A stretch of 64,000 bases of DNA from positions 20,048,212 through 20,112,211 of the forward strand of contig NC_054876.1 in the NCBI RefSeq assembly GCF_018320785.1. Reading direction: 5' to 3'. Source of the stretch: Cheilinus undulatus (lineage: Eukaryota; Chordata; Actinopteri; Labriformes; Labridae). A program made the translations under genes and the position numbers. Shown piece after piece: positions 13,101 to 28,100 of the stretch (within the stretch, counting starts at the first letter, position 1; each line of letters starts with the position of its first letter). The notes under the pieces were generated by a model. That model did not search any database, had not been told where the DNA came from, and saw nothing but the letters and a program-made list of their open reading frames with translations.

Positions 13101-16100
13101 GAAAGAGTTTCCGAAAAGACGTGGGGGTCAGTCACTGCTGATGACTGCAGTCATAAATTCACATAAATTCACGTTATCTCAGATTAACGTACCCTGATGG
13201 CTAAGGAATGTCTTAGTGATTAAATTTATCATTTTAACAGCAAGTTAAACGTCTGTTAGGCAAAGTATCACTCCAGTGGTCAAAGTGGGCTGTAAATTAA
13301 TTACAGTTTGTGTCAAAAGTAGGCTAATAATTATGTTTTTGGTAAAGGAAAGTTGGGTGAAGACAAACTCATCCAGATGCTACATAAAATTTCAGTTTCA
13401 TAGTTTTGATGATAGTTTTGGTCGGTGTAGACCTTGTGGGGGATAACAGTGAAGGACAGGGATCTTTGGTGTCATAATGTTGCCCATTAAACACTATTCT
13501 AAGGCAGGCAAACGGGTTATTCCCTTGAGTCCTGAATCAGTAGTATTTTAGTATTGTATTAGTTTTAAATTCGGACGGACATTCAGAATTTTTTTGACAA
13601 TATTTTATTCCTGCTGCATTTTTTGACTATTCAGAATATGTGTTGTGTCATTAAATATCCATTAAGGAAACATCCAGGGCATATAGCTGTGTAGAACAAT
13701 AAATTAGATACTTGACTGAACATTTAAAATGCGCTTCAGGATACTTGGTTGCAACCACAGACAGACTGACTCATCAATGCATCAGTGACAAAAGGTCAGT
13801 GTTATGTTGACAATAGGTAATATTCAGTGTGAAATGAATCATTCTCCTTTTTTGATTTAGTACTCAAAAAATGGTATAGTTTAATTCTCTTGTAATTTGT
13901 TATGGACTAAGCACTGTAAGAAGGTATATCTTTGAAAATCTGTGTACCTGTTTTTGTGTCTGACTGGGCCTTTCTCTGCATTAACTAACTGAAAAAGAGA
14001 CATTTGCTTACTTCAATGACAACGAAAAAATCCTCTGTGAGAGATTGTGACCAGTCCTCCTTCCTGATTTTCTTTGTATTTTATCACTTATTTAACATCC
14101 TTAAGTTTGCTGAACAAATATTTTGACCTTTTGACAGCTAGCTAATTTGTCCAGTATTTAAACTTTAGTAGACTTCTATGTGGAGTTTCACATTTCTCAG
14201 TCAATAGGTTTATTATTGCTTTAATCTTTGCAGTTGCTTCACTTTGACTCCACGCTGCCTTTGGCAAGAAGTGTCCAATCCAGTGGAGCTATCCATAGAG
14301 ACATGAAATGTTTGATATGTTGACTTAAAGCGGAGGCTGAACAGTGAAGTCTGAAATAGTTTAAAACTGTATTGAAAACCATGATTGTGCTCATCTTAGT
14401 GGTATTCTTTCTCAGGTGAACACATGGAAATTGTCAGTTGCACAGCATGTGGCCGACAAGTTAACCACTTCCAGAGAGATTGCGTCTTTCGACATCCCGC
14501 TCTGAAAGTCCTCATTTGTAAGGTGAGTTTTCTTAATATGAAAAAATCCTCTGCATTCATATTTTACTTTTCTGTCCCCACTTTTTAAATCAAGTTGTAA
14601 ATGTCTTTTAGATTTAAAAAACATACAAGATACTCTATCTACCTGCACTTTGTTTTTAAAGCGTGAGGTGTACATGAGATTTATTTTACCTTAATGAAGT
14701 AGTCCTCATACATTTTCTTTTTAACAGCTCATAATGTGGCATGACTTTAACATCACAGGATTTTCATCAGCCCTGCTGTGTGCTCCGTGTGGTTAGATAA
14801 ATGAAAGATGTGTTGATTTTCAATGAACCATCAGTGAAAAGAGTCTGGCTACTGCTTAACATGCAATTAAACGAGAAGTCAAAAAAACATACAACACTCT
14901 AAAACAGTCAGCTTTCTTTAATCAAGGGAAAAATGTTGCTGACTTTGTCATGAATTTCACAGTCTAAAAAAAGCATATTTGATGTTGAAGAATAGAAACA
15001 GGAGAAAAGTTGATTTCTAAGGATCCCTCAACCCCCTGTTAGTTGGTTTTCTGTTAATTACTCCAGGTTTTCCTAATAAAACACTGGCAAAATATTTTTA
15101 TTGCATAGTCCATGTTCTCTGCAGCCACTCCATCATTGTGATTTAAAGATGTTCAGATAGCATTTCTTTCTTTCTTCATGATCACATGAGAAGGATTGCC
15201 GTATTCCTTACTTTTATTATTCTCTGAGAAGGGCGTAATTACTGGATAAGAAAAGAATAGAAAAAATAGGGACCAGCCTTTTGAAATAGTACAGAAGAAT
15301 TGAAGTCCACTGCATACATTTGTGTTGCTTACTTGTTTCTGATTGATGTTTTTGTGAAGCTGACTGTAACTTCATTTTATTTTCTTTATTTTTTGGTCAG
15401 TCTTGCTACAAGTATTACCTAAGTGACGACATCAGTAAAGATGGGGATGGTATGGACGAGCAATGCAGGTATAATTCTGTATAATTTGTGGAATTTAAAA
15501 ATGTAACTTAAATCTTTAATCTCTACCCTTAACTTCCTTTTTTACAAATTTGTTGTAAACTGTGTTTATTACTTCCTATTTTTCATCATTTAGATGGTGT
15601 GCTGAAGGGGGCAATCTGATCTGTTGTGACTACTGCAGTAATGCCTTCTGCAAGAAGTGTATTCTAAGAAATCTGGGAAGAAAGGAGCTGTCAAGCATCC
15701 TGGAAAGCAAATGGTACTGCTACGTGTGCAGCCCAGAGCCCCTTTTTGACCTGGTAGTGGCCTGTGACAACATCCTGGAGAGCATGACGAGTATTTGGCA
15801 ACAGCAGCGAAAGAGGAATCGAGTAGGGCCAGAGAAATCTGAACTTTACAGCATGTTGCCAGACTTAACACAAAACATTTCCCTGGATAAATGGGATCAC
15901 ACCGGTATGGATGGTAACGTTGTGTTCAATTATAACACACTCCAGGTTTCCAAGGAGATCACCAAAAAAGCCAAACATATGGTGGACTCTACAAACATCT
16001 TAAACCGAACTTTTGTCAATTTTATTCATACTGTGACGAGGAGCAAACAAACACCTGGAGTTCGCAATCTGTACTTGAACTCTTTTTTGTCCGTTGTGAA

Positions 16101-19100
16101 AGGTTTGCGAAAATCGCTGTCAGCACTCGAGGACAGCCTGAAAGAAGAGTTTAGTGACCTTGATCTCGTAAGCTGTTGGGAAAAGTTCTTCAGTGACGAC
16201 ATTGACGCCCAGTCTGTACCAGCTGCAGATGCAGAGCTGGATGCCTCCGATGAAAGATGCTTGGGTGTCTTGCAGAAACTGGCATCTGAACATCTAGAAG
16301 AAGATGACTCTGACTCAAAGGGCTTCACAGATGGAAGAAACACCTGTGACTGCCGTGAGGAGGATTCACATGAAGCACAAAATGATGGTCAGGAGCCATC
16401 TGAAAGTGAGGTTGATGTGTCTAAAAAACTTGTAGTGAAATTATCACCAATGCCTATGGAGGAGGAGCCACCAGCTGACAGCCCAAAGATGGAGGAGGAC
16501 AGCCACATGAAAGATAACAATTCAGAGGAAAAGGTTGAATCAGAAGATGAAGAGACAAGTGTGGTTGGTAATGCAGCTGACAGCAAAATTGGCAATGACA
16601 ACTCCAGTGCATCTCCGCACTTAGAAGAAGAACACGGCAACAGAAGATCTCCCCGTGTGAAGACAACCCCTTTGCGCAGGCAAAGTGATGTTAAGGTAAA
16701 ACCATCTCTTTCAGCTGCTGAGAGCGACAGTGATACTGACCCTGAGGAAGCCTCCAGCGCAGTACCAGCCAAAAACCCTGAGGAACAAAGTCTAAGCAGA
16801 GAAAGGGATGACTCTGACTCAGATGAAGTCCCTGCAGCCCTGCTTGAGCGAGCAGCAGTATCGAACAGCTCTGATGATGCTCCGAGTGATGAGGATGGTG
16901 GAAAAACATCTACTAAAGTGGCGAAGAAATGTCTCTTTTGGCTCACTAAGACCACTCCACTCTCACCAGAGAAAATCCGCCGCAAACGCAAGATGCTTGA
17001 CCGGGGTTCTCCTGAGCCTGACACACGGGACCAAAGAGTAAAACCTCGAAGGGAAAGCAGGACCGATTCCTCCAGCGATGATCAAGACTCCAAGAAGGAA
17101 ATAAAGCAACTGAACACACTGCGGTCGATAGGAAAGCCTCACCTTGCTAAAAGAGAGGATGAAGGTGTGGCTAGGAAGCAGTGCAGTTTACGAGCTGAGA
17201 AGTCAAAGTCTAAATCTCCTCGGAAAGTAATGGAGTCATCTTCTTCATCCAGTGAAGATGATCATGTTGAGGACTCAGAGAGTGATGCAAGTGATCAGAA
17301 GATGAAGCCAATCACAGAGGACATGGCCTCACTGGGAGGAGCAGCTTTCCACCAGTCGTCAGGTGAGTTTCCTTTGATAAAAGACTGATGAGTGTTGTCC
17401 CAATTAATTTGAGATTGATTTTATACCTGAAGTGGTTTATACCTTCTACTACTCCTCACTGCATTTAATCAACTTTGATACAAACCTGCTTTAATGAAAG
17501 CTGTTCTAGAGGAATTCATCAGTTCCTACATCAGAAAAGTCACAGAGCAAGTTTGCATTACACGTTTCTACTCTCAAGTATCACATACTCTGTTTGATTT
17601 TGTACATTTTCTAAAAAATGAGTGACAGGTAAAAGTGTGCTTGTGAACAACACTTAATTTGAAATCCTGACTCTCACAGATAACAAGATGAATGTTAGAA
17701 AGTGTATTAAGACAGCAAGTGACTTAGTTTGAAACCAGATAGGTGTTGCTCACAAAGAAAATTCATTATTTACAGTTTTCCTCTTGGAATTATCCTCTTC
17801 TGGTATTTACATAAAGAGTAGTTGCATGAAGGCTACTCAGTAACTAGTGAAATACCAGGCATCTTCTCTCGTCTCTGTTATCTGCTTTTTGATTATAGAC
17901 TCTCTGCTGAACCATCATGACTTTCTCTACTGAGCAGCTAATGTTTCTTATGATTTTTTGCTCTTTTAGGAGACGAGGAGCAGTCTGGGCCCTCTTGGGC
18001 AGCAGAAGATGATGATGATCCAGAAAATAGGTATGGTTCAAAAAGCCTGGATTTAGAGTCAGTAAAACAACCTCAAAGTGGGAGCAAAGCTGCAGCTAGG
18101 AATGCCAACCTCTCGAAATCTAGTAACACCCGTGTGATTAAGACTCAGTTACAGCCTATTCAAACAAGACCCAAGCGTAGCTGCAGTCGAGCCCTGGCAG
18201 TCAAATACACATTCTAGAGGTGCACTGTGAAACACAGGCCGGTATCTTAAGAAAACCCTGCTTATAACTAGCTAAGGCAAATACTGTGCTTATCAGTGTT
18301 TCATTTAGTGTGCAAGCTAGCACATTATAAATACTACAGATGCATTTTAAACAAGATTTTTTTATGATAATATTGCTTTGGCAAACCCTAAACTGGTATA
18401 AAAGGAAAACCTCCAAGTTGAGCCTATGAATTTCTTTTTTTGCTTTACAGCTCGACTTTTAATGTGCTACAGTTTTGTTTTCAGTGACAGTATTTTTACA
18501 ATGCAAACTTCAGTGTACTATTCATTTTTACAGAAAGCACAAAGCACTATTTCATGAATTATCTGCTCATGAAACATTGGGAAAATAACATCTTAAATTC
18601 CTGTTTACTTTTGGTTTTACTGATACTGCAGTGGAAACTATTTTCTGTGTTCATTAATGGTTGGTAAGGCTTGAGAAGATTTTAGCATGTGTGATGTGGT
18701 TGTGTTTCACCCTCAAACCATCTTATTCCTCATATTTTGTTCTTAAATTAACCCCTCGGGGTCACATTTTGAAATAGTATTTCAGTTTTTGTTATGATAA
18801 TATGCTCTACAATATGTACTGGACCATATGAACATATTTATGCTTTTCAGCTTCTGACTCCTTTATGATGAAAAGATGCATTTTCTTTAGATGTTGTTAG
18901 TGCTGGCAACCAAATAATCAGATTTTATTTAACCCTATTATTTTCATGTTGCAATCTTTGACATACTGACACTTTTGGTAAAAGTGCTTTGGGCTTGGCA
19001 ACCTGTCCTTTTCTGTATAACTGTTCTGTGGTGAAGAAAAGGAGGATGACGTGTTGTTCAGGACTTGTGTCCCATACCTAAACAATGAATACAGTTGCAT

Positions 19101-22100
19101 TTTGGACACCTCTAGCATAAAGATCCAAGGACAGATTTTCTCCACCATACCACTCACAGTACTGCGTCTAGTCATTCCCTTATTTCCACTTTTATCATCT
19201 GAGGTTTTAAGATGCCATCTGACCTGCCCAGGTCAAGAGTTAAGCCTGAAATGTAGTCAGTGTTCGAGGTTGGCCACAGAGAAATAAAGATGACCGCCTC
19301 CCCAAAAAATGATTACAAAAGATGCAGCAATAAAGCACAAGAGAAAATCTTCTGCCACTTACAATTAGAAATTATTCTTGGTCTGTAGTGAAGAAAAAAT
19401 TCATTAGCATTAGTGTTACCTTTACACCCGTTGAGCTATACCCAAGATGCCTCAGATTTATTTTGGAAAGAATTGGCACCATCATCTTTCTGCCATTATG
19501 TTACTGCATCCATTCTCATTCACAGACGTCACTGTCATCAGAGCCATGCCAGTGTTTTTGTATGTTTTACCCCACTTTCTATACACAGAGAATACATTTC
19601 TGCTGACCATTTTCTAAAGCAAACTGTAGCATGTAAAGCTGATTAATGGAATTTACTCTATAAAAACTCACAGACACTTAACCATCTTGACACAAAAACT
19701 TGCTGTCACTTTTTTCAAAGGAAATGTGGATTAAAACAATTTGAATTAAAGCCTTTCAGGTCAGTTTTATCTAACACATATGAGACTGTTGTATATCTGA
19801 GAATTGAGAGTGGGCTATGAAACAACATCCATTACAATGCACGAAGCACAGCCTTCACTTTGTGCTTTTAATGACACCAATGTTTCTTTCTTATGTCTTT
19901 CCAGGTCGGATTTTCTGACAGCACAGCAGTGATTGCAGTGTTTATAGGCAACAATCGCTTAAATGTTTGGTACAGTAGCTTCCTATGGGCAACAAGTGTT
20001 GTTTTTCCAGGATTTTTTTGGTGGAGGGCAGGAGGCTGTAGAGGTAGCAGACCTTATCTGTAGAAAATGGTCAGCAGAAATGTAAAATTAAATTTGTGGT
20101 TTGTGGGCCAAAACATAAACTCTGAAAACTAGAGGCATGTGATTACAGCAGGATTTATGTCAACAAATGAGCGGCATTAGGTAGATTCTCTTCAGTGTTT
20201 TGCTGTTCATCTTTTTTCATAGCCTAAATTTGTCAAATATGATTCAAAGCCCTGTCCGTTTTTTAACGGCTGCTGTCACCTGGCATCACTTGAATAAAAA
20301 CTCATTCGACTTTGGATCAATCATCAGTGAAATCAGCTGTCATCTCTGGCATTTGTGGTCCAACCTGAATGCACAACACAGGGATGGACAATAACCGTAG
20401 AGAAAGACTTTTAGCCAAATTAGTGCAAGCTTTTTGATTTGAATGACTTCAGGGCAAGCACATCTTTAGAAATTCTTGTTTAGTAGATGGTAGATGCTGA
20501 AGGATAACTCAAATAAGTTATCAAAACCCAATGTTATTAAACTGTTTTCCCTTTTTTTACAAACTGATATTTATTTTACATGAGCAATTTTTTCATCTTT
20601 ATCCTTCACTGGCGCATTAATGAGTTCTTATGAAATGATTTCTTTTGTGTAAATATTTATGTACAGCCTTATTGAGGGATTTTTTTCCCTCAGCATTTTT
20701 CCTACCCCCTCTTATGTAAAATTCATCGGCAGGTGGAACAAATGGGGTATGTCCCTCTGTCAGTACGAGCCACCATTTATAACTGATCTAGAGGTCAGCG
20801 GTTGCTGTTGTTTTTAATTTTAAACAAAAAAAACAAAAAAACAAAAAAAAAGGTGGGCCAGAATCAAACTGAATAATCCCTTTGTAAGAAAACATGAATG
20901 AACTTACCCCTTCCTCCACTCTCCAAACTGAAACAAACTTTTTTTCTGTGAAGAAACCCTGTTGTAATAAATTCTTACTTTTAAAAATCTCTCTGTCTCA
21001 TGTTTGTCTTACTTTCTCTGTTTATTTTATTGTATTTTTAGAGTAATATCTTCCTGTGTTGGCTGTTTATTTTAATTAGTGAAGGTGTCATCATTTTCAG
21101 ACTTTTTTAATTGGCTTAGAATATGTTTGACCAGAAGTGATGCACTAAAACCTCTGATCAGATCCACACATGCTGTGTTTAAAGGTAAACAATTGGATGC
21201 CATGTTTATGTCAATTGAACTGTTCTCATATTTAGCTTTGCTTTTACTTTAAAGATATCAAACTAGAGACAATATAAGTGAGCATGAAATCAACCTCAGG
21301 TACCTTTTCCTTTTTTTTTCTACCTCTAAAAGAATCGCTAAGAAAATTCTGTTGGCCCAAATCAAAGCCAACTACTCCTCGGATGATGATATCTCTTCAG
21401 ATGAGGAAACGCAGGATGATGAATCAGAGCTGGAGGTCAGCCAGGAAGACAAACAGCAGAGCGAAGATGAAAACACTGATAAAAATGGTAAGTCATTTTT
21501 TAAAAGAAGCACATCCTTAGGCTTGTTCCTGTGCATCTCTTGATAAGCACATGTGGCATCTTTAGGCTTAATAACATTCAATACTACCTCAAAGAGAACT
21601 TGTGATTACTTAATATTAGACTTTGAAGGTTCCCTTTTGGGTTCTAAAGGAGGAAAATTATTTTAAAAAAAGACTATCTGTGCAGGGGAAGACTCGACTT
21701 CAGAGCTGTCTGACACCACATCTGAAAAGCAGGGCTCCAGGCACCATCTACTCCATCACAAACTCACCTTAGATGAGGGAGCATCAGGTGGCAAGGCGGA
21801 AGCAGAGAGTGGAGAAAGAAAGCAGAAAAAGAAAAGAGCGCTTACCTGTAAGAATGACATGAGAGCATTTTTAACACAATAATGATGTAGATGATTTGCC
21901 TAAATGAGATGTTTTAAACTTCTGTCAAGCTGAAAGTGAGAGTGATGCTGGAAGTGCCGACTCAGATCCTGAAGATGGGATGAGCGAGGAGCTGAGTCTG
22001 TCTGAGGAAGAAGCAGGTGGAGACGAGCTGAAGAGGTACATTTTTCAGTTAATCAAAAGTAACTTGTAAAAATACAATAACAATCTTTTCTTTTGTCAAT

Positions 22101-25100
22101 AATTTTTCAGCAATGGTCTGGTAACATCAGTGTATACCCAAAGGTAAATTGGGGAGAATGGTGCATATTGATGAAAGCAAAGTCTGGTCATGCAGTAATA
22201 CATCTCAAGGTCCATAGAGCTCATACTTGTTTTTAAGAAAGGCATTGTGAACAGAAACTTGAATTTTCTTCCAAATGTTTGGCCTGCAGTTTGACACAAC
22301 CCCGGTCATCCAGAGCATGACCGGGGTTGTGTCAGTCCTCCTTCTCGCCCATTGCTGCCCTCAGGCGGCCTTACTCGCCATTACACACCTTACATCAGCC
22401 TCCATTTTTGGTTCAAAAATTCCCTAAAAGTTCCGCACAATACTGTAACTGTGCATCATCACATTGGAGAGTTTTCTATAAAAAAAAACACAAAACTTGT
22501 GTGAAGCAAACATATTTCATTTGGTAATGTTCAAACGGTGATGAATTTGTGCTACAAGGGTGCTTGTTTATCATTTACATGCCATAGGTTAAACTTCATC
22601 AATTAATCTCTCCTTTTCTTTTAGCTCCAGACTATCCAGTAATAATAAGGACTTCAGCAGTCAAGAACAGAAAAACAAAGTGCCCTGCATTTTGTTATCC
22701 GACTCCAGCTGTGACAAGGTAACAGCCGGTCTTATTACTATTTTGTTCAAATTTTCAGTGACCTAACTTTCCCCTCCAGCTCAGGGGTGGGATGTCTAAT
22801 GGCCAATATCTCTGTGTTTGAACAGAGTGACAGAGACGATGCTGAAAAAGAAGAGAGGGGTGACATTAAAGGAACCCCCAAAGGACGCAAAAAGATCCGC
22901 AAAATCATTGAAGACCAGAATCTATGCAAAGAAACCCAGGAAGCTCTCAGGGAGGAAGAAGAAAGATGCCAACGGCTAGCAAGCAGGGAGAAACAGCTGG
23001 AGGAGATGAGAGAGGTACTGCACACACAGCAGTTTTATGTCAATGACCAGAACATATTAAGGTAGTCCTGATAATATGATTCTTGTACCCCTTCATATCG
23101 TAACACTTAAGTATTTTAATGCCATTGCTGGTTACTTAGTGCTGCCTGTCTGCTTTTGTTTTTCAGATCATCGTAATAGAGGATGAGCTGTCTCAAGTGG
23201 TCTGCCCCATCACCACTAAACTGATCCTGGATCAGGATGAGGAGACCAAAGAGCCTCTTGTTCAGGTGCACAGGAACCTGGTGACAAGACTGAAGCCTCA
23301 CCAGGTGGACGGTTAGTATTGGCTATGTCTCTTTGACTTACAAGGGCACTGATTTACTATGACAACAGCAAAACATGTTGCAATCTTCTATTGAGCACAG
23401 TCTGTATTTTTCCAATAATTATTCTGCTGAATTTTTATTGATAAACTAGCTCAACATTCAAGTCATTCCAGACACTATTGCCATCTTTTCACATTTATAT
23501 TTCTCTTTTTATTTTCATTGTTTCAAAAGTTTTCAGCCTTTGTGTGAAATTTGACTCATTGAAATGGAGGGATACATTTTTGGGGATTTCCACATTTTAC
23601 ACTTTTTTAAACCTCATTCAAAGCCTTATTACTTATTTATACATTCACTTAGGAACCTTTAAAATATCATTTACATGTTAAGCAAAGTGTCAACGTTATC
23701 CTTTCATTCATACTTTTTTTTACAGTGATCTTTCAAAGTTGATTCTCTCTTTAGCCCGTAAAAGCATTTAACACAATGGCACAGAATCTTTCAAACTGAG
23801 TGTTGGAATCAGCAGAGTAAGAAGGCTCCCGGAGGTCATCTGGATAACTTTGAAACAAATTGCTACTCAATCCACATATTGCACACCACAAACATAATAA
23901 AGGCATCAAAATGTAGGTATTGTTATACCACTTGTGTTAAACTATTATGCAAAGCAGTAGACTCTTCCTGTTTGCCGGTAAATAGCCAACTGTCACAAGG
24001 CTTTGTCTGCTAACTAAAATCATGATGTAACACTTCTGAATAGCTCATGTAAAGGTCTCTTGATAAGAAAATCTGTGTCTTTGGCTATTTTAGATAGCCA
24101 GATTTGAACAATGAAAACTTTTTTATTTGATGTTAATTTTTGACAACCATGTATCATCTTTTGTTTGTGTAGTTTCTAGGGGTCCTCAGCCCCTCTGCGA
24201 TTCAAGTAAGGGGGACTCATAGGAAAAAGGTTGAGAACCACTGTTCTAAATCCTTTACAGACTGACATTAATCAAACAACGTTAACCGTTTTAGCGCAAG
24301 CTTTTCCACAGAATATCAGATGTCTTTCATACAGAACTTATTTCCCACAGTTTAACCGATTTACTTTGCATGAAGGCGATCAGTATCACAGTTAACTCAG
24401 TCGTACAGACCTCCTTTCGTCCAGTGGAGATGAAAGGAAACGAGTCTTGAGGAGTCTTGTACTAAGCTAAGAGGCTAGCTTAGCCCCTTTATCATATAAA
24501 AATGTTCCTTGCATCCTCATTTTGTCACAAACATGCTTTTAATTGAAACGGCGATAGAACACCAACTGAATAAACCTTGTGAGGTGAACGACCAAGTAAA
24601 GATGAGTCATTCACAAATTAGCCTGCTCTACAAAACAGCTCTTTAATGTGAGCTAGCTCCTATTTGAGTGCCAGTTTCCTTTCGTCCATCCTTTGTTGCT
24701 ATTTAATCCACATTTAAAGGCAAGATCAGAGTTTAATATGCTAAACCATGACAAAACTGTACTGAACCAAAGTGGATGGTTTTGTGGAAACAGACCATAC
24801 ATGAGTGTTGTGTGACACCGCTCATCCAGGCCTTTTTAATTACCTCTGCCAAGGAGGTTATGTGATTGGGAGGGTTTGTTTGTTTGTTTGTTAGTTTGTT
24901 AGCAACATACCTCAAAAAGTTGTGGACAGATTTTGATGAAATTTTGGGAGTGATCAGGAATTTTTTAAGGATTCTATACTATTGGGAGATAGACTAATGG
25001 CGGAGGTCTGCGCTCTCCGAGTGCTTTTCTAGTTCCTATCTGCTATACCATTTCTCTGTGAGCTTTTAAAAACGTTCCTTTTTTTGTCTGAGTACTTCTC

Positions 25101-28100
25101 TACTTTCGGGACACAAACATAGTTTAATAATGATAAATGTTCTTATTTTCATGTTTTGAATGTTTGGCATAGTCTTAAATAGCTCAAAGAATGCCCTTTT
25201 TGGTAGAGTTTCTTTATTCAGAATTCACTACATGCCCCCATCTGGAGTTCTCCAGTGCTGCATGATGTTATCTGCATAGATACCTATTACTAGACTACTT
25301 CAGTTGTAGCATTAGCACATTGGCAAAAGTTTTCCCAAAATATGTTCCACATCTTTCATACCTATATTTTTCAACTTTTTCAGATGCAGCATTAGCATTT
25401 AAGTGACAGCCTGACAAAATGTATTCATCATGTTTCATAAATGATTTTGTCAACTTTTTTTAGATGCAGCATATTTAAGTCTCTGCTTGTTCACTATGTC
25501 ATATTCACAGCAAAATTGCATTTAATAGTTATTATTTAAGCTACTAATTTATCTAAGCCCATTTAAGACATTTTTTTTCTTTTCACCATAGCTTTATTTC
25601 CTCTTTTTTTTTCTTACAACTTTTATTCTCTCTTTTCTCCTCACTTCCCTTATGAAAATCACAGGTCTTAGGGGGAGCTGGTGCATACAGTCTGGCAGTG
25701 GTGAGCTCTAGCCTAAACAGCTCAACCTGATTCTGCCTCCCTTGTCTTTTTCTTAAGTCTTTCTGCAGACTTTTCTTTCTTCTTTGCTTTTCCAGTAATT
25801 TTGGCACTAGGAATATTTATTGCTTTGTTAGTTTATTTCACCTGTTTACGTAATAATGTAGTAGCAGAAAGACATCCTGCTGGTGGGTAATACGGGCAGT
25901 GGGAGCTGGCATGGAGGCCGTGGCTCTAGGCCAACAAAAGAAGCGATTTTAGTAGTTAGACAACTAGAAAGATATCATACAAGCTCAAGTCCATCTACCA
26001 GTTTTTCACAGCTGGGTCCACTTTTTTCAGGCAGTGCTTACTCATCCTGTTCTCTTTATTCACTAACAGGGGTTCAGTTCATCTGGAACAGCTGCTGTGA
26101 GTCTGTCAAGAAGGCCAACTCCACTCCTGGATCAGGCTGTATACTGGCACACTGCATGGGCCTGGGAAAAACTCTGCAGGTGAATACGTGCAACAGTGGT
26201 CCTGTTTGCTTTCATTCATTTTAATAATGATAGACAAAATAAGTTAAAGCCATTGTTGATACAGCTACTTGAACAGATCTTTAATTATCATTAATCATAT
26301 TTAAAGCAAATCTTTATTTTGTGGTCAATTTTCCTTGCTGTTGTATTCATAGCTCTGTTATTTTATAGGTGGTAACTTTCCTCCACACGGTGCTGCTGTC
26401 AAAGAACCTGAAGTTCCACTGTGCTCTGGTTGTGTGTCCACTTAATACAATCCTCAACTGGGTCAATGAGTTCAAGAAATGGCAAGAAAACTTGGGGCAG
26501 GACAGAGTCAAGGTGTGAAAAGCAATGGCAGTGTATTTAATTAATCATGGAAATGCTTTATTTGTTTAATTATTTTTCTGCTTTGGATGCTTTATGTCTT
26601 ATTTATTTTTGCCCTGTGTGCCTGAAATGTCTAAACACACTTGCTGATCTTACTTCAGGTAACAGAAATGACGACAGTAAAACCTCAAGAACGGGTCTTC
26701 GCTCTGCTGAGGTGGCAGAGAGACGGAGGGGTCATGATCATGAGCTATGAGATGTACCGCAACCTGTCATTGGCTCAGAAAATCAACAACATGGAGGAAA
26801 AGAAGAAATTAAAAGGCATACTGGTGGATCCAGGTGCAGTCACATTATACCTCTTTTGTGTTGCCACCTTGTTTCGCTTGTTTAAATTGTTAATCAGTAG
26901 GGGATTTTTTCCTTTCTGTTGTTGTTTTTGTTTTCAGGTCCAGATTTTGTTGTTTGTGACGAAGGCCACGTCCTACGTAACCAAGTCTCAAACATCTCCA
27001 AATCTATGAATTCAATCAAGACTCGACGAAGAGTGGTGCTGACTGGAACACCGCTACAGAACAACCTGATAGAGTGTAAGTCTGCATCAGCATGTGATCA
27101 CTTTTTGCTTTTGGTTAAATCAATCCAAGGATGAATTTTAGAGGACTGTGATGCCTTTTATTACCTGAAGTCAATAAAAGGCATCTGTTTTTGTAAAATA
27201 TTAAGTGGATTCTGAAGTTATTTTCATTACATTTGGTTTTATTTCTTTGGCAATAGCTTAAATTTTCTTGCCCTTTAAAGGGATATTTCAATATTTCTCC
27301 TCATAATTTTGCAAGTTTAAGATTAAACTTGGCCAAAAAACAATGCTGGCTCTATTGTACCCTATATCAAAACATTTTTTAACCCAGAAAGCCTTTTGCT
27401 TTGGCTACCTGCTACATACTCTTATGCATCAGCGTATCTGAACAGCTGTTTTGGTCTGCATTTTCATCAGAGAAAACAACATGTAGCTAAGCTAAAACAT
27501 AACGAAAATGAGTAATTTCATCTTGAGTGATGATGACGTGCCATTTACTGAGGATACGAGATACTTCTATGACCCTGAGCACATGGAGGAGATGGAGACT
27601 CAGCGAAAAGACAGAGGGCAGAAAAACTTTTGTCGAAACTGGTTAGCAGAGGGATCCTGACTTACCTGCTTGTATAGGTGTAGAAAATGTGAGCCCATGT
27701 CCACAAGAGCTACTGTTGTCATGAGTGGGACTTAGTTACAGCACTTTCTCAGGACATTTCTGATTGAGGACTGTGGCTCACAGATGCCTGCATTCTGCAT
27801 CACTCCCCATCCAGAGTTCCCCGCTTTACTGAGCCCCGGTGTTTAATTGTTCTTTGACTTTATGAAGATAAATTGGAGAAACCGACTCGGACCAGAGGAG
27901 CTGTGTAGAAATTTGTCATCCAGGTAAATTTATGGCTGTCGCTTTATTCTTCTAATGGCTGATAACTAGGCAAGCCACCATCAACATGATATGTTTACCT
28001 TTTGAGACATTGCGTCAGCCGGTGAAGTGGAAAACTGAGCTGAAATGATTAGTTTTAGATTAGGTACAAACAGCTGCTCAGATACACTGAGGCTGATTGT

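Noticed and set aside
16389..17024. 211-codon minus-strand frame
   Set aside because: Serine-rich shadow of atrx exon 9, whose plus-strand reading matches ATRX.
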